The notes below the pieces were generated by a model that was given only the letters and a program-made list of their open reading frames with translations, was not told where the DNA came from and ran no database searches. Source: Pacificispira sp033344895 (GTDB lineage: Bacteria; Pseudomonadota; Alphaproteobacteria; UBA8366; Aestuariispiraceae). From it: a DNA stretch of 64,000 nucleotides. The position numbers and the translations under genes were made by a program. The first letter of the stretch is position 1; each line of letters begins with the position of its first letter. Below, piece by piece: positions 1 through 8,432 of the stretch. The stretch covers positions 3,906,001 to 3,970,000 of the forward strand of contig OZ245920.1 of assembly GCA_965229685.1 (NCBI GenBank), read 5' to 3'.

Positions 1-329
1 CGCAGGGCTGCCGCGGAATCATCGAAGGCGGGCCAGTAGGGCACGGACTCTCCAAACCGGCGGTGATCCTCTTCGGTCAGCCCGCTGACACCCAGATCGT
101 CGGCCATGCGGCGATGGGTTTCGGTCAGAACGTCACTGTAAAGCGCCGTCGGCATTTCGGATTGAACCGTGGATTCGTGGCGGGCGAAGGCTTCCAGCTG
201 CGCGTCCCGAGAGATATCCAGATTGCCGACGGTCCGCATCGCCTGGGTTGCGACATAGACGCCGCTTTCCCAGTCGATCAGGGTGCCGTAGCAATCGAAG
301 GTGAGTACTTTGAAGTCGGTCAGTTTCAT
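1..329 (-). CDS. HAD family hydrolase, haloacid dehalogenase type II-like (partial)
   Basis: The reading frame is open from an ATG at 329 to the left window edge, so only the N-terminal 109 codons are present. The product begins MKLTDFKVLTFDCYGTLIDW. The FDxYGTL element with its nucleophilic Asp is the first HAD motif and is typical of L-2-haloacid dehalogenase/phosphatase (type II) enzymes, which hydrolyse a substrate through an aspartyl intermediate in the cytoplasm. The cap domain follows (ARHESTVQSEMPTALYSDV). The substrate cannot be told from this part. It lies 81 bp downstream of an AraC regulator on the same strand, which may control it. Confidence 0.8.
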   Translation of the reverse strand, partial: MKLTDFKVLTFDCYGTLIDWESGVYVATQAMRTVGNLDISRDAQLEAFARHESTVQSEMPTALYSDVLTETHRRMADDLGVSGLTEEDHRRFGESVPYWPAFDDSAAAL

Positions 330-410
330 GGCAACGGTCCTTTCGGGGCTTCGGTTTTCCGAACATTTAGCCCCCGCCCGCCGGGAAGTCTTGTCCAGGA
401 CTGCCGACTT

Positions 411-1202
411 CTAGATCGAGACTCCCGTAGCGGGATCGCGGCCCTTGCGATAGGCTGCCGGCGTCGTGCCCGTCAGCCGCCGAAAAGCGCGGGTGAAGGC
501 GGTCTGGTCAGAAAAGCCGCAATCCTGCGCGATCCGGGCGATCGGCAGATCCGTGCCACTGAGTGCCGCCCGGGCACGGCGAATGCGGATCGTGGTCAGA
601 TGCGCCTGCGGTCCGGTGCCGATCCAGGTCCGGAACAGGTCGTAAAGGCGGCTTTCACTGAGCGCCGCCGCCTGGGCGATATCCGCCACGGTCAGCGGCT
701 TGTGGCTTTGCGCCTCCATGAAGGTGATCGCCCGGCGCAACTGACGGGGTTCGGTCTTGCCCTGCCCGGTCGCGATGCTTTCCAGGGCTGTTGCCAGCAG
801 CAGGCCCTCAATCCCGCCATCCGACAGGCCGCGCGCCTCCACGAACCGAAGCAGGTGAAACAGCGCCGGATCAAGCGCGAAGAACGGGTCCCGGCGGTCT
901 TCCGCGGCCGCGTTCAGAAGGTCCGATCCGCCTTCCGGCACATCCAGAATGGCGCAGCGTGCGGCCCGGTGACCGATGAAGGCATGCAGATCGCCAGACG
1001 CAACCAGCGCGCCCCGAATGTCGTCGACGAAACCGCCGCGCCCCTTGGCCTCCAGTTCCAGCGCGCCCCTCAACGGCAGCACGAACTGATGGTGTCCATG
1101 GCTGTGGGCGCGCACCTCGCCGCGATAATCGCGCAGGGACAGTTTCGATTCCCGCTCCGCCACCGGTTCGCCCGCCTCTTTGGAAACGTTGCCGGACAGC
1201 AT
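411..1202 (-). CDS. AraC family transcriptional regulator
   Basis: A 263-residue DNA-binding regulator. The N-terminal part, about residues 20-120, looks like a cupin sensor domain, with an RAHSHGHHQFVLPLRG stretch typical of the AraC ligand pocket. The C-terminal 100 residues hold the two helix-turn-helix units of the family: LTVADIAQAAALSESRLYDLF, then PIARIAQDCGFSDQTAFTRAF, followed by the conserved GTTPAAYRK end. It starts 12 bp after the purH stop and lies 81 bp before the HAD gene, so it could be cotranscribed with purH and regulate the HAD enzyme. The ligand is unknown. Confidence 0.85.
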   Translation of the reverse strand: MLSGNVSKEAGEPVAERESKLSLRDYRGEVRAHSHGHHQFVLPLRGALELEAKGRGGFVDDIRGALVASGDLHAFIGHRAARCAILDVPEGGSDLLNAAAEDRRDPFFALDPALFHLLRFVEARGLSDGGIEGLLLATALESIATGQGKTEPRQLRRAITFMEAQSHKPLTVADIAQAAALSESRLYDLFRTWIGTGPQAHLTTIRIRRARAALSGTDLPIARIAQDCGFSDQTAFTRAFRRLTGTTPAAYRKGRDPATGVSI

Positions 1203-1214
1203 AGCGGGTCCCGA

Positions 1215-2771
1215 TCAATGCCGGAAGTGGCGCATGCCGGTGAAGACCATCGCAATGCCGGCCTCGTTCGCGGCGCGGATCACTTCCTCGTCGCGCATCG
1301 AACCGCCCGGCTGAATCGCCGCCGTCGCCCCGGCCTTGACCGCTTCCATGAGTCCATCCGCAAACGGGAAGAATGCGTCGGACGCGACGACGGAGTTTTC
1401 CGTACCGACCTGCTCCTTCGACTTCCACGCTGCGATCCGGGCGCTGTCAACGCGGCTCATCTGCCCGGCGCCGACACCGACCGTGGCCCCTTCGCGAGCA
1501 TAGACGATGGCGTTCGACTTCACATGTTTCGCCACGCGCCAGGCGAACAGCATGTCGGTCATTTCCTGATCGGTCGGCTGACGCTCCGTCACGACCTTGA
1601 GGTCTGCGCGATCTACGCGACCATTGTCGGTGTTTTGGATCAGCAGTCCGCCGGCAACCGTGCGAACCTGTGTCCGGACTTCCGCCGGATCCGGCATCTC
1701 GCCGGTGCGCAGCAGCCGGACATTCGGCTTGGTTGCCAGAACCTCCCGGGCGCGCGGGCCGAATTCCGGGGCGATGACGACCTCAAGGAACAATTCCTTC
1801 AGCTTTTCCGCCAGATCGAGATTGACCGAGCGGTTGACCGCGACGATCCCGCCGAATGCGGACACCGGATCGCAGGCCAGCGCCTTGTCCCAGGCTTCGG
1901 CCACCGTGCCGCCGGTCGCGACGCCGCAGGGATTGGCATGCTTGACGATCACGACCACCGGCTCATCGAATTCCGCGGCCAGTTCGAAGGCCGCGTCGGC
2001 GTCGTTGATGTTGTTGAAGCTCAATTCCTTGCCCTGCAGTTGTTCGGCATTGGCGACACCCGGACGGTGGTCGCCGGCGCGTGTGTAGAGCGCCGCCTGC
2101 TGATGCGGGTTTTCGCCATAGCGCAGCTTCTTTTCGCGTCGGCCGGCCACCGCGATCCGCTTCGGCCAATGCTCTTCCTGCTGTGCACCGAACCAGTTGG
2201 CGATGGCGCTGTCGTAAGCCGCGGTGCGGGAATAGGCCTCGCGCGCGAGGAACTGACGCAGTTCCAGCGACGTCATGCCTTCATTCTCATCCATGGCCTG
2301 CAGGATGCTTTCATACTCCGCCGGGTCGGTCGCAATGGTCACGGTCTCGTGGTTCTTTGCTGCCGCGCGAATCAGGGCAGGGCCCCCAATGTCAATGTTT
2401 TCAATGCATTCCTGGTAGCTGGCACCCGAAGCGACGGTTTCAACGAAGGGGTAGAGATTGACCACGACCATATCGATGGGTGCGATCGAATGCGTCTCCA
2501 TCGCGATGCGGTGCTTCGGGTCGTCCCGCCGGGCCAGGATTCCCCCATGGATCGACGGATGCAGCGTCTTGACCCGCCCGTCCATGATTTCCGGGAAGCC
2601 GGTATGGTCGGAGACTTCCGTGACCGCCAGGCCCGCTTCCTTCAGGATCTTCGCAGATCCACCGGTGGACAGAAGCCGCACCTTGTGCCGGGCGAGACCC
2701 TGGGCGAATTCGACCAGACCGGTCTTGTCTGAAACGGAAATCAGCGCGCGCTGGATGGGATGATCGCTCAT
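1215..2771 (-). CDS. purH: Bifunctional AICAR formyltransferase / IMP cyclohydrolase
   Basis: PurH catalyses the last two steps of de novo IMP synthesis: formyl transfer from 10-formyl-THF to AICAR, then ring closure. The 518 residues match the family length of about 520-530. Residues 1-200 form the IMP cyclohydrolase (MGS-like) domain, starting ALISVSDKTGLVEFAQGL and carrying GRVKTLHPSIHGG near residue 65. The transformylase domain follows, with the catalytic Lys-His pair in KHANPCGVA at 277-285. It ends at MRHFRH. It sits 51 bp downstream of the polysaccharide dehydratase on the same strand. The folate substrate links it to folD at 38.4 kb. Confidence 0.97.
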   Translation of the reverse strand: MSDHPIQRALISVSDKTGLVEFAQGLARHKVRLLSTGGSAKILKEAGLAVTEVSDHTGFPEIMDGRVKTLHPSIHGGILARRDDPKHRIAMETHSIAPIDMVVVNLYPFVETVASGASYQECIENIDIGGPALIRAAAKNHETVTIATDPAEYESILQAMDENEGMTSLELRQFLAREAYSRTAAYDSAIANWFGAQQEEHWPKRIAVAGRREKKLRYGENPHQQAALYTRAGDHRPGVANAEQLQGKELSFNNINDADAAFELAAEFDEPVVVIVKHANPCGVATGGTVAEAWDKALACDPVSAFGGIVAVNRSVNLDLAEKLKELFLEVVIAPEFGPRAREVLATKPNVRLLRTGEMPDPAEVRTQVRTVAGGLLIQNTDNGRVDRADLKVVTERQPTDQEMTDMLFAWRVAKHVKSNAIVYAREGATVGVGAGQMSRVDSARIAAWKSKEQVGTENSVVASDAFFPFADGLMEAVKAGATAAIQPGGSMRDEEVIRAANEAGIAMVFTGMRHFRH

Positions 2772-2822
2772 GGCGGGTCTTTTCCTTCGTGGTCGTTCCG
2801 GCGTCTCGGCAGACGGCAGGTT

Positions 2823-4817
2823 CTATTCCGCGATATGCCGCATGTCGAGCGGCTGTTCCGAACCGGATGGCGGGTCGGTTTCCGAAGTGGAGTCCGAACC
2901 GCGCATTGCATCGGATCGGGCGCCGACCGTAGTCGGATCGGCCTCGTATTCCGGCACCAGGGCGCTGATTCGTCGCAGCACATCTTCGCCGCGGCGTTCC
3001 CGGGCCGCCTGCTCCAGGTCGTCCAGCGCCCGGCGCATTTCGTCCAGGTCGCCGGTGCGGGGCGCGGCCAGGGTCATTCCCGGGGCGCGGGTCGGAAGTT
3101 CCGACTCACCGCCATGCAACAGCTCTTCATACAGCTTTTCACCCGGCCTCAGACCGGTGATACGGATTTCGATGTCCTTTCCGGGCCGCAGGCCGGCCAG
3201 CCGGATCATCTGGTGCGCAAGGTCCATGACCTTCACCGGCTGCCCCATGTCGAGCACGAAGATGCGCCCGGCGGCCTCCGCGTCTTCCATCCCGACGACG
3301 GCGGCCTGGAGCACCAGTTCCACCGCCTCTCGCACCGTCATGAAGAAACGGGTCACCTCGGGGTGGGTGACCGTCAGGGGGCCGCCGGCCGCCAACTGGC
3401 GCTGAAACAGCGGCACGACGGAGCCCGTTGACCCCAGAACATTGCCGAATCGCACCACGACATAGCGGGTTCCGCCCTCGGCTCGCGATACCGGGTCCAG
3501 TGCCTGGATATAGGCTTCGGCGATGCGCTTCGTCGCGCCCATGACATTGGTCGGATTGACCGCCTTGTCGGTCGATATCTGCACCATGCAGGCAACCCCC
3601 GCCGTGCGGCAGGCATCTGCGACGATGCGGCTGCCCAGCGCATTGGTCAGCGTCCCCTCGACCGGATTTGCTTCGACCATCGGCACGTGTTTCAGCGCCG
3701 CGGCATGGAACACCAGTTCCGGGCGGATGCGGGCCATGGTTTCCTCGACCCGCTTGCGGTCTCGGACATCCCCCAGCACCGCTTCGCGCTTCAGCCCTGG
3801 CCGCGTCTCAGCCAGTTCCATGTCGATCTGGTACAACTGGTATTCCGACGCGTCATACAGCACGAGTTCGGCCGGGTCGTTCTCGGCGATCTGACGCACC
3901 AGCTCCGATCCAATCGTGCCGCCTGCTCCGGTCACGAGAACACGGCGCCCCCGGATCAGGGCGGCCATGGACTCCCGGTCCAGCGGCTGCTGCGGACGCC
4001 CCAGCAGATCCTCCACCGCGACCGGGCGAACGGCCAGACGATCCGATTCGACGCCGGCCCGCAGTTCCGTCAGTTTCGGGGCGCGGGACACGCTCAGGCC
4101 GTGCTGTTCCGCCTTGCCGACCACCTGACGGACCAGCTCCCCGTCCAGCCTCTCCTTCGTGATGACCAGCTTTCGCGGCGGCGCGGGCGCACGCTGGATC
4201 ACCGTCGCCAGATCGTCCAATGTTCCAACCACGGGAACATTGTGAATCTCCCGTCCGACCCGCGTGCCCTTCTCGTCCAGAATACCCACGACCTGATAGG
4301 GGGAGTCCGTGTCACGGCGCAGTTCACGCAGAAACAGCTCTGCACCGTCCCCGGCGCCGACCAGCAGCACCGGCATTCGGTTCGGATCATTCACGGTCAG
4401 GATGTTGTCCAGCCGTCTGTCCTTCAGCAGCCGGTAGAGGAATCGCGGTCCGCCCAGCATCGCCAGAAGCACGAACCAGTTGATGATCGGCAGTGAGCGC
4501 GGAACCTGTTCCAGTCGCGTGATGATGAACAGAAGCGGCAAAAATATCAGGATGATGATGGTCACAGCGCGGGTCAGCGCGACCAGATCGTTGATCGAGG
4601 CGTAGCGCCAGATCCCCCGGTAGAGACCGCTGAACAGGAAGACCGCCGCCGCGATTCCGGCGAAGATCGCCGTCCCCTGCCAAAGGTACCTGTCGGCCAG
4701 AAAGGGCATCGAATCGCCGACGCGCAGATAGAGCGATAGCGGAAAGGATGCCCCCGCCATCACGACATCGTGGGCAAAGGCGATTCGCGCGCGTTTATGG
4801 CGTAGCGGCCCCAACAT
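2823..4817 (-). CDS. Membrane nucleotide-sugar 4,6-dehydratase (WbpM/CapD family)
   Basis: A 664-residue polysaccharide biosynthesis protein. Four predicted membrane segments fill about residues 12-125. A first Rossmann-like region follows (LLVGAGDGAE near 152), then the catalytic SDR domain with the NAD-binding GAGGTIG at 297-303. STDKAVNPTNVMGATK at 415-430 carries the altered triad (Asp-Lys instead of Tyr) found in UDP-GlcNAc C4,C6-dehydratases. The expected reaction is UDP-GlcNAc to UDP-4-keto-6-deoxy-GlcNAc on the cytoplasmic face of the inner membrane. It follows a WbpV-like reductase and a WbpL-like transferase, the same trio known from Pseudomonas O-antigen loci, which supports a QuiNAc or similar 6-deoxy-HexNAc product. 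Confidence 0.9.
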   Translation of the reverse strand: MLGPLRHKRARIAFAHDVVMAGASFPLSLYLRVGDSMPFLADRYLWQGTAIFAGIAAAVFLFSGLYRGIWRYASINDLVALTRAVTIIILIFLPLLFIITRLEQVPRSLPIINWFVLLAMLGGPRFLYRLLKDRRLDNILTVNDPNRMPVLLVGAGDGAELFLRELRRDTDSPYQVVGILDEKGTRVGREIHNVPVVGTLDDLATVIQRAPAPPRKLVITKERLDGELVRQVVGKAEQHGLSVSRAPKLTELRAGVESDRLAVRPVAVEDLLGRPQQPLDRESMAALIRGRRVLVTGAGGTIGSELVRQIAENDPAELVLYDASEYQLYQIDMELAETRPGLKREAVLGDVRDRKRVEETMARIRPELVFHAAALKHVPMVEANPVEGTLTNALGSRIVADACRTAGVACMVQISTDKAVNPTNVMGATKRIAEAYIQALDPVSRAEGGTRYVVVRFGNVLGSTGSVVPLFQRQLAAGGPLTVTHPEVTRFFMTVREAVELVLQAAVVGMEDAEAAGRIFVLDMGQPVKVMDLAHQMIRLAGLRPGKDIEIRITGLRPGEKLYEELLHGGESELPTRAPGMTLAAPRTGDLDEMRRALDDLEQAARERRGEDVLRRISALVPEYEADPTTVGARSDAMRGSDSTSETDPPSGSEQPLDMRHIAE

Positions 4818-4877
4818 ACGTCGCGTATAGCGCCGCCCCGCATTCCGCGCAAGCGGGCGAAGGGTTATCGCCCTCCC

Positions 4878-5792
4878 TCACCGGGCATGGCGCCGCAGAT
4901 AGGTCCAGGCCGTCTTGTCGATGCCGTCCTCGGTCGACACCGGCGGGATCCACCCATCCATGGACCCGTCGGATGTGAAGGTCTCCGTCAGGCGTGATAC
5001 GGCGGCGTGGCTGCCGGTCAACCGCCCCAGGACGCGCATCAGCCCGGGTGGCACCGGGAACAGGCGACACGGGCGCTCCATTCCGGACGCGATCAGACGG
5101 GTCAGTTCGGGCAGGGAAAGATCCTGCCGGTCCTTGGGATGATAGATGCCGGGTCGGCATGTCATGGCATGGCGTACCGCATCGGCCAGATTGCCGACAT
5201 GGATCAGGCTGCGGCGGTTGCGGATCGCCGCGAAAGGCAGCGGCCACCCGGAGGCGACGAGCCGCATCAGGCGTTCGAAATTGGCCCGAACGCCTGGACC
5301 ATAGACCAGCGGCGGACGCAGAATGACGACATCCATTTCGCCGGCCAGATCCTGAATCGCGGCTTCGGCCTCGGTCTTGCTGACGGCATAGGCATCATGC
5401 GGGGCGGGCGGATCGTCCGGTTTCACATCGGTTCCGGATTCACCCAGGACCTTGATCGTACTCATGAACAGGAAACGGCGGATACCAGCTTCGCGGGCCT
5501 GCCGTACCAGGGTTGCCGTGCCGTGCAGATTCACTTCGCGATAAGCGTCGTCCGCATCATCACCGGCATTGTTCATGATATGCACGCGGGCCGCCAGATG
5601 AACGACCGCATCGCATCCTTCCAGCACCGCGCGCCAATCCGTCCCGCGGTGAATCTCGCCGACTTCGTGCCGGCCGACGGCCCGCACGGTATACCCGGCC
5701 GCCTCCAATCGGGTGCAGACGGCGCGACCGACAAATCCTGTCGCACCGGTCACCAGGACCGTCGCTCCGGGTTTTATCGGGTCATCCACCAC
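4878..5792 (-). CDS. NAD-dependent epimerase/dehydratase, WbpV-like UDP-4-keto-6-deoxy-HexNAc reductase
   Basis: An extended SDR of 304 residues. The GTG start at 5792 was chosen because a GGAGG lies at 5799-5803; a second GTG follows directly. The nucleotide-binding GATGFVG is at 16-22, the active-site Ser-Thr at 111-112 and YAVSK at 135-139. The stretches HLAARVHIMNNAG, RPPLVYGPGVRANF and IRNRRSLIHVGNLADA are hallmarks of the WbpV/QuiNAc reductase group. It would reduce the keto product of the membrane dehydratase to give UDP-QuiNAc, but the exact sugar is inferred. It overlaps the end of the upstream transferase gene by 19 bp, which suggests translational coupling. Confidence 0.85.
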   Translation of the reverse strand: MVDDPIKPGATVLVTGATGFVGRAVCTRLEAAGYTVRAVGRHEVGEIHRGTDWRAVLEGCDAVVHLAARVHIMNNAGDDADDAYREVNLHGTATLVRQAREAGIRRFLFMSTIKVLGESGTDVKPDDPPAPHDAYAVSKTEAEAAIQDLAGEMDVVILRPPLVYGPGVRANFERLMRLVASGWPLPFAAIRNRRSLIHVGNLADAVRHAMTCRPGIYHPKDRQDLSLPELTRLIASGMERPCRLFPVPPGLMRVLGRLTGSHAAVSRLTETFTSDGSMDGWIPPVSTEDGIDKTAWTYLRRHAR

Positions 5793-6778
5793 AACAATCC
5801 TCCAACAGCAGCGACGGCCAAACATACTGCGATCACGGGCTGAGACAATGATAGCAGCGCCGCTGCGATCAGACCGGCATTCACGCATCCGATCGCGGCG
5901 GAAATACGGCCATGTGCGTTCGCCCGCGCAAGACCACGCGACAGGCGCGCCGCAACGGCACGCTGGTAGAAATGTTCGCGATGCGCCTGCCAGACCTTTT
6001 CGAATCGCGCCGCCCGGCGCAGCAGGGTCAGCCCGGCATCGGCCAGATAATAGGCCGGCAGCAGCAATGCTGGCAGCCAGTATCCTTTCACCGCCAGAAA
6101 CAGCAGAAACCAGCCGAGCAGAAAACCGAGCGGCACACTGCCGACATCGCCCATGAAAAGCCGGGCCGGCGGACGGTTCCACCACAGGAAGCCCAGCGCC
6201 GCTGCGGCCAGCAGCAGCGGACCTGCGACCGGCAGGGTTTCCGCGGGCAATATCGCGGCAACCGCGACCAGACCGGCCGACACGCCGATTGTCTCGACGC
6301 TGGTGATCGCGTCGATTCCGTCCATGAAGTTGTAGAAGTTCACGAAGCCGGCCCAGAGCAAGACCGCCAGGACCGCGTCCAGCCATCCGGGAAGGATACC
6401 CTGGAAGACCAGACCGTCCCCGGGCAGGAGCCAGAGCCCGGCCACGCAGGCGGCAAGATGAACCGGCAATCGGATGGCCGCCCCCAGGGTGCGCAGGTCG
6501 TCCAGCCAGGACACCGCGCAGAGCAGCACCGATGCGGCCAGAATGCCGGGATGAAGCCCGGTCGCCAGGTCGGGCCTGAACAACGACACCGCCAACCACC
6601 CGATCAGAATCGTCCCGACGATGGCGAGGCCGCCGCCGCGGGGCGTCGGCACCTCATGATTGGAGCGTTCGTTCGGCGCGTCCAGAATCGCCCGCCGTTT
6701 CAGCCAGGACAGGACAGCCCCGGTCAGGACAGCGCCGGTCACAGCGAGGGCCAGAAAATATGACAGCCAGAACAGCAT
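5774..6778 (-). CDS. Glycosyltransferase family 4, undecaprenyl-phosphate sugar-1-P transferase (WbpL/WecA-like)
   Basis: A 334-residue polytopic membrane protein with about ten hydrophobic segments. Family motifs are present: DAPNERSNHEVPTPRGGGLAI near the N-terminus (cytoplasmic loop), WLDDLRTLG, NFYNFMDGIDAITS and RLFMGDVGSVPLGF. These carry the conserved Asp residues that bind Mg2+ and the sugar nucleotide. The family transfers a sugar-1-phosphate to undecaprenyl phosphate and so starts O-antigen or exopolysaccharide repeat units. It is encoded just upstream of the WbpV-like reductase and WbpM-like dehydratase, so QuiNAc or FucNAc-type substrates are likely. Confidence 0.9.
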   Translation of the reverse strand: MLFWLSYFLALAVTGAVLTGAVLSWLKRRAILDAPNERSNHEVPTPRGGGLAIVGTILIGWLAVSLFRPDLATGLHPGILAASVLLCAVSWLDDLRTLGAAIRLPVHLAACVAGLWLLPGDGLVFQGILPGWLDAVLAVLLWAGFVNFYNFMDGIDAITSVETIGVSAGLVAVAAILPAETLPVAGPLLLAAAALGFLWWNRPPARLFMGDVGSVPLGFLLGWFLLFLAVKGYWLPALLLPAYYLADAGLTLLRRAARFEKVWQAHREHFYQRAVAARLSRGLARANAHGRISAAIGCVNAGLIAAALLSLSQPVIAVCLAVAAVGGLLWWMTR

Positions 6779-6841
6779 GTCAGCGGTTTACGGGCAGTCG
6801 TCGGACGGAGGCAAGAAGAATTGAGCGCTGATCAGGTGGCT

Positions 6842-7345
6842 TCAGGATGCCCGACGGAGTTTTTCCTGCTGGACACGCACCGGAACCTCGCGGCCCAGCA
6901 AGGACATCAGGACAATGCCGCGTTCCTGCGAGGTTCGGGCTTGATAGAGGCAACGTACTTCAGACAACGGCCCGTCGGAAATTTCCAGCGACTCGCCCGG
7001 CTGGAAAGGCGCGACCTTCGGCAGATGCACGACCCCGGTTTCATCCTCCCGGCTGCGCAACTCGTCAATCACGGTATCGGGGACCCGTGCCGGGCGGTCA
7101 CCGAAACTGACCAGACTGGAAACCCCATAGGTCCCGTTGATCGACCTCCAAGGCGCGGCATCGACATCGATCCGCACGAAAATATACCGGGAAAACATCG
7201 GGACCGTTGTCACCGCTCCGCGCGGCGCCCCTTTTCGGCGCGACGCCAGGCGCGGCATGTAGGTTTCGAACCCTTGCGCCTGTAGGTTGCCCTCGGCCAG
7301 GCGTTCCTGCCCGGCCTTGGTATAGACCACATACCAATGCTTCAT
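6842..7345 (-). CDS. NusG-like (RfaH/LoaP-type) transcription antiterminator
   Basis: A 167-residue protein beginning MKHWYVVYTKAGQERLAEGN, the NusG N-terminal (NGN) fold that binds RNA polymerase. FSRYIFVRIDVD and the GVSSLVSFGDRPARVPDTVI segment are typical of specialised NusG paralogues. The C-terminal KOW-like part starts near residue 115 (FQPGESLEISDGPLSEVRCLY). The ATG at 7345 overlaps the stop of the upstream regulator in an ATGA. Such paralogues usually prevent early termination in long polysaccharide operons, and this one heads just such an operon. The housekeeping nusG would sit near rpoB, so this is a second copy by inference. Confidence 0.87.
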   Translation of the reverse strand: MKHWYVVYTKAGQERLAEGNLQAQGFETYMPRLASRRKGAPRGAVTTVPMFSRYIFVRIDVDAAPWRSINGTYGVSSLVSFGDRPARVPDTVIDELRSREDETGVVHLPKVAPFQPGESLEISDGPLSEVRCLYQARTSQERGIVLMSLLGREVPVRVQQEKLRRAS

Positions 7346-7998
7346 CGCGTGGCCTCTGGCGGCGTTTCCGGCTTCTTCCCCGGCGGCGACGTACGGATAT
7401 GCAGAAGCTTGGGCGCCTTCACCCGATCCAGGCCGCAGCGCGCGACCATTGCATCGTATCTTTCCTGGGAATGACGGACATCGGTGATCAGAAACGCTTC
7501 CGCCGCGGGCAGTTCTTCCAGCCGCTGCGCCACCGGCAGCCCCGCGAAGGTGTCCTTGTGGCTCTTGGCGTCCAGAATGCCGACCAGCTCGACATCGATC
7601 TGCAGCTGGCACAATGCGGCGATTTCCGCCAGTTCGCTGACGCCGATCAGAACGACCTTCCGCCGGTCGGCCTCAGCGAAAGCTTCCAGGGCCTCGCCGA
7701 TCTGTTCCTTGGCCCGCCGGAAGAATGTGAGAGACGTGCTGAGATACTCGCCGGTCAGGCGCGCCTTTTCGGCAAAGCCTTGCGGCGTGACGTAATAGGC
7801 GTAGCGATTGGGCGGAACCTGCTGAACCTTGACCCATCCCTTTCGGGCGGCCCGTTTCAGATAGGCATTGGCCAGCCCCAGGGCGATTCCCAATTCGCCC
7901 GCCAGTGAACGCTGGGTCATGCTCTCCTCACGCTCGACAGCCGTAAGCAGGCCCAGCGTAATCGCCATGCTTTCTTCCGAACTGTCCTTGTCGATCAT
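7342..7998 (-). CDS. Winged helix-turn-helix regulator of the polysaccharide operon
   Basis: A protein of about 218 residues from an ATG at 7998; an in-frame ATG further in (MAITLGLL) has a better Shine-Dalgarno and is an alternative. The N-terminal 90 residues form a MarR-like winged helix: MTQRSLAGELGIALGLANAYLKR reads as the recognition region and VPPNRYAYYVTPQGF as the wing. The C-terminal half (RRKVVLIGVSELAEIAALC, then VELVGILDAKSHKDTFAGLPV) resembles the nucleotide-binding sensor fold seen in sugar-locus regulators. It overlaps the antiterminator gene by 4 bp. Tandem inverted repeats lie just upstream and may be its own operators. Confidence 0.75.
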   Translation of the reverse strand: MIDKDSSEESMAITLGLLTAVEREESMTQRSLAGELGIALGLANAYLKRAARKGWVKVQQVPPNRYAYYVTPQGFAEKARLTGEYLSTSLTFFRRAKEQIGEALEAFAEADRRKVVLIGVSELAEIAALCQLQIDVELVGILDAKSHKDTFAGLPVAQRLEELPAAEAFLITDVRHSQERYDAMVARCGLDRVKAPKLLHIRTSPPGKKPETPPEATR

Positions 7999-8432
7999 GG
8001 TCGAGAGCTTTCCATATCCGTGTTCACGCCGCGAACGCTTACCGCGTTCACGCAATGAACGTCAACTGCAATTCGGAATCTCCGCCGGTTCTCCGGATTT
8101 CCAGGTGCGCTGACAGGCTCCGTTGCGGATGCTTCTCGACAGGACCGCACCATTGCCCGAATCAGTGAGGGAAAACAGCGCCCTTTGCACGGATTCCTGC
8201 CCCCATGGCAGCCCCATTCCGAGCGGATCAGGTCGTACCGTTTTCAACCTGTAGCCGGATGCGTACACCCGTAATGCACCAAGGGGTGCAGCCTCTCGAA
8301 CCGTCAAGCGGGCGTGTCGTCTATCCATTGTGTTCCGGGGACATCTTCGCTATGACTGAAATGTTGAATTCGATATCCGGCCTGCAAAATGACGGCGCCG
8401 GGCGTTTGTTTGTTAGGAATGAGGGCGAACAC
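7999..8432. other. Intergenic region between the polysaccharide operon and fabA
   Basis: This 434-bp divergent region holds no gene I can support. The left end carries two GTTC-N7-GAAC inverted repeats. The right part must contain the fab promoter, but I could not assign convincing -35 and -10 boxes. An in-frame ATG at 8352 would extend FabA by 27 residues that have no family counterpart. Confidence 0.5.
8022..8060. promoter_or_regulatory. Tandem GTTC-N7-GAAC inverted repeats
   Basis: Two copies of the same inverted repeat are seen: GTTCACGCCGCGAAC at 8022-8036 and GTTCACGCAATGAAC at 8046-8060. Their starts are 24 bp apart, so they are nearly on the same helix face. They lie 24-62 bp upstream of the winged-helix regulator. 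This layout suits a dimeric regulator controlling the polysaccharide operon, perhaps the winged-helix protein itself. The regulator assignment is inference. Confidence 0.5.

Noticed and set aside
63..2732. An 889-codon open frame on the plus strand opposite AraC and purH
   Set aside because: It lies opposite the intact purH frame, shows no family motif and is rich in Arg/Gln/His as expected of a GC-rich antisense shadow.
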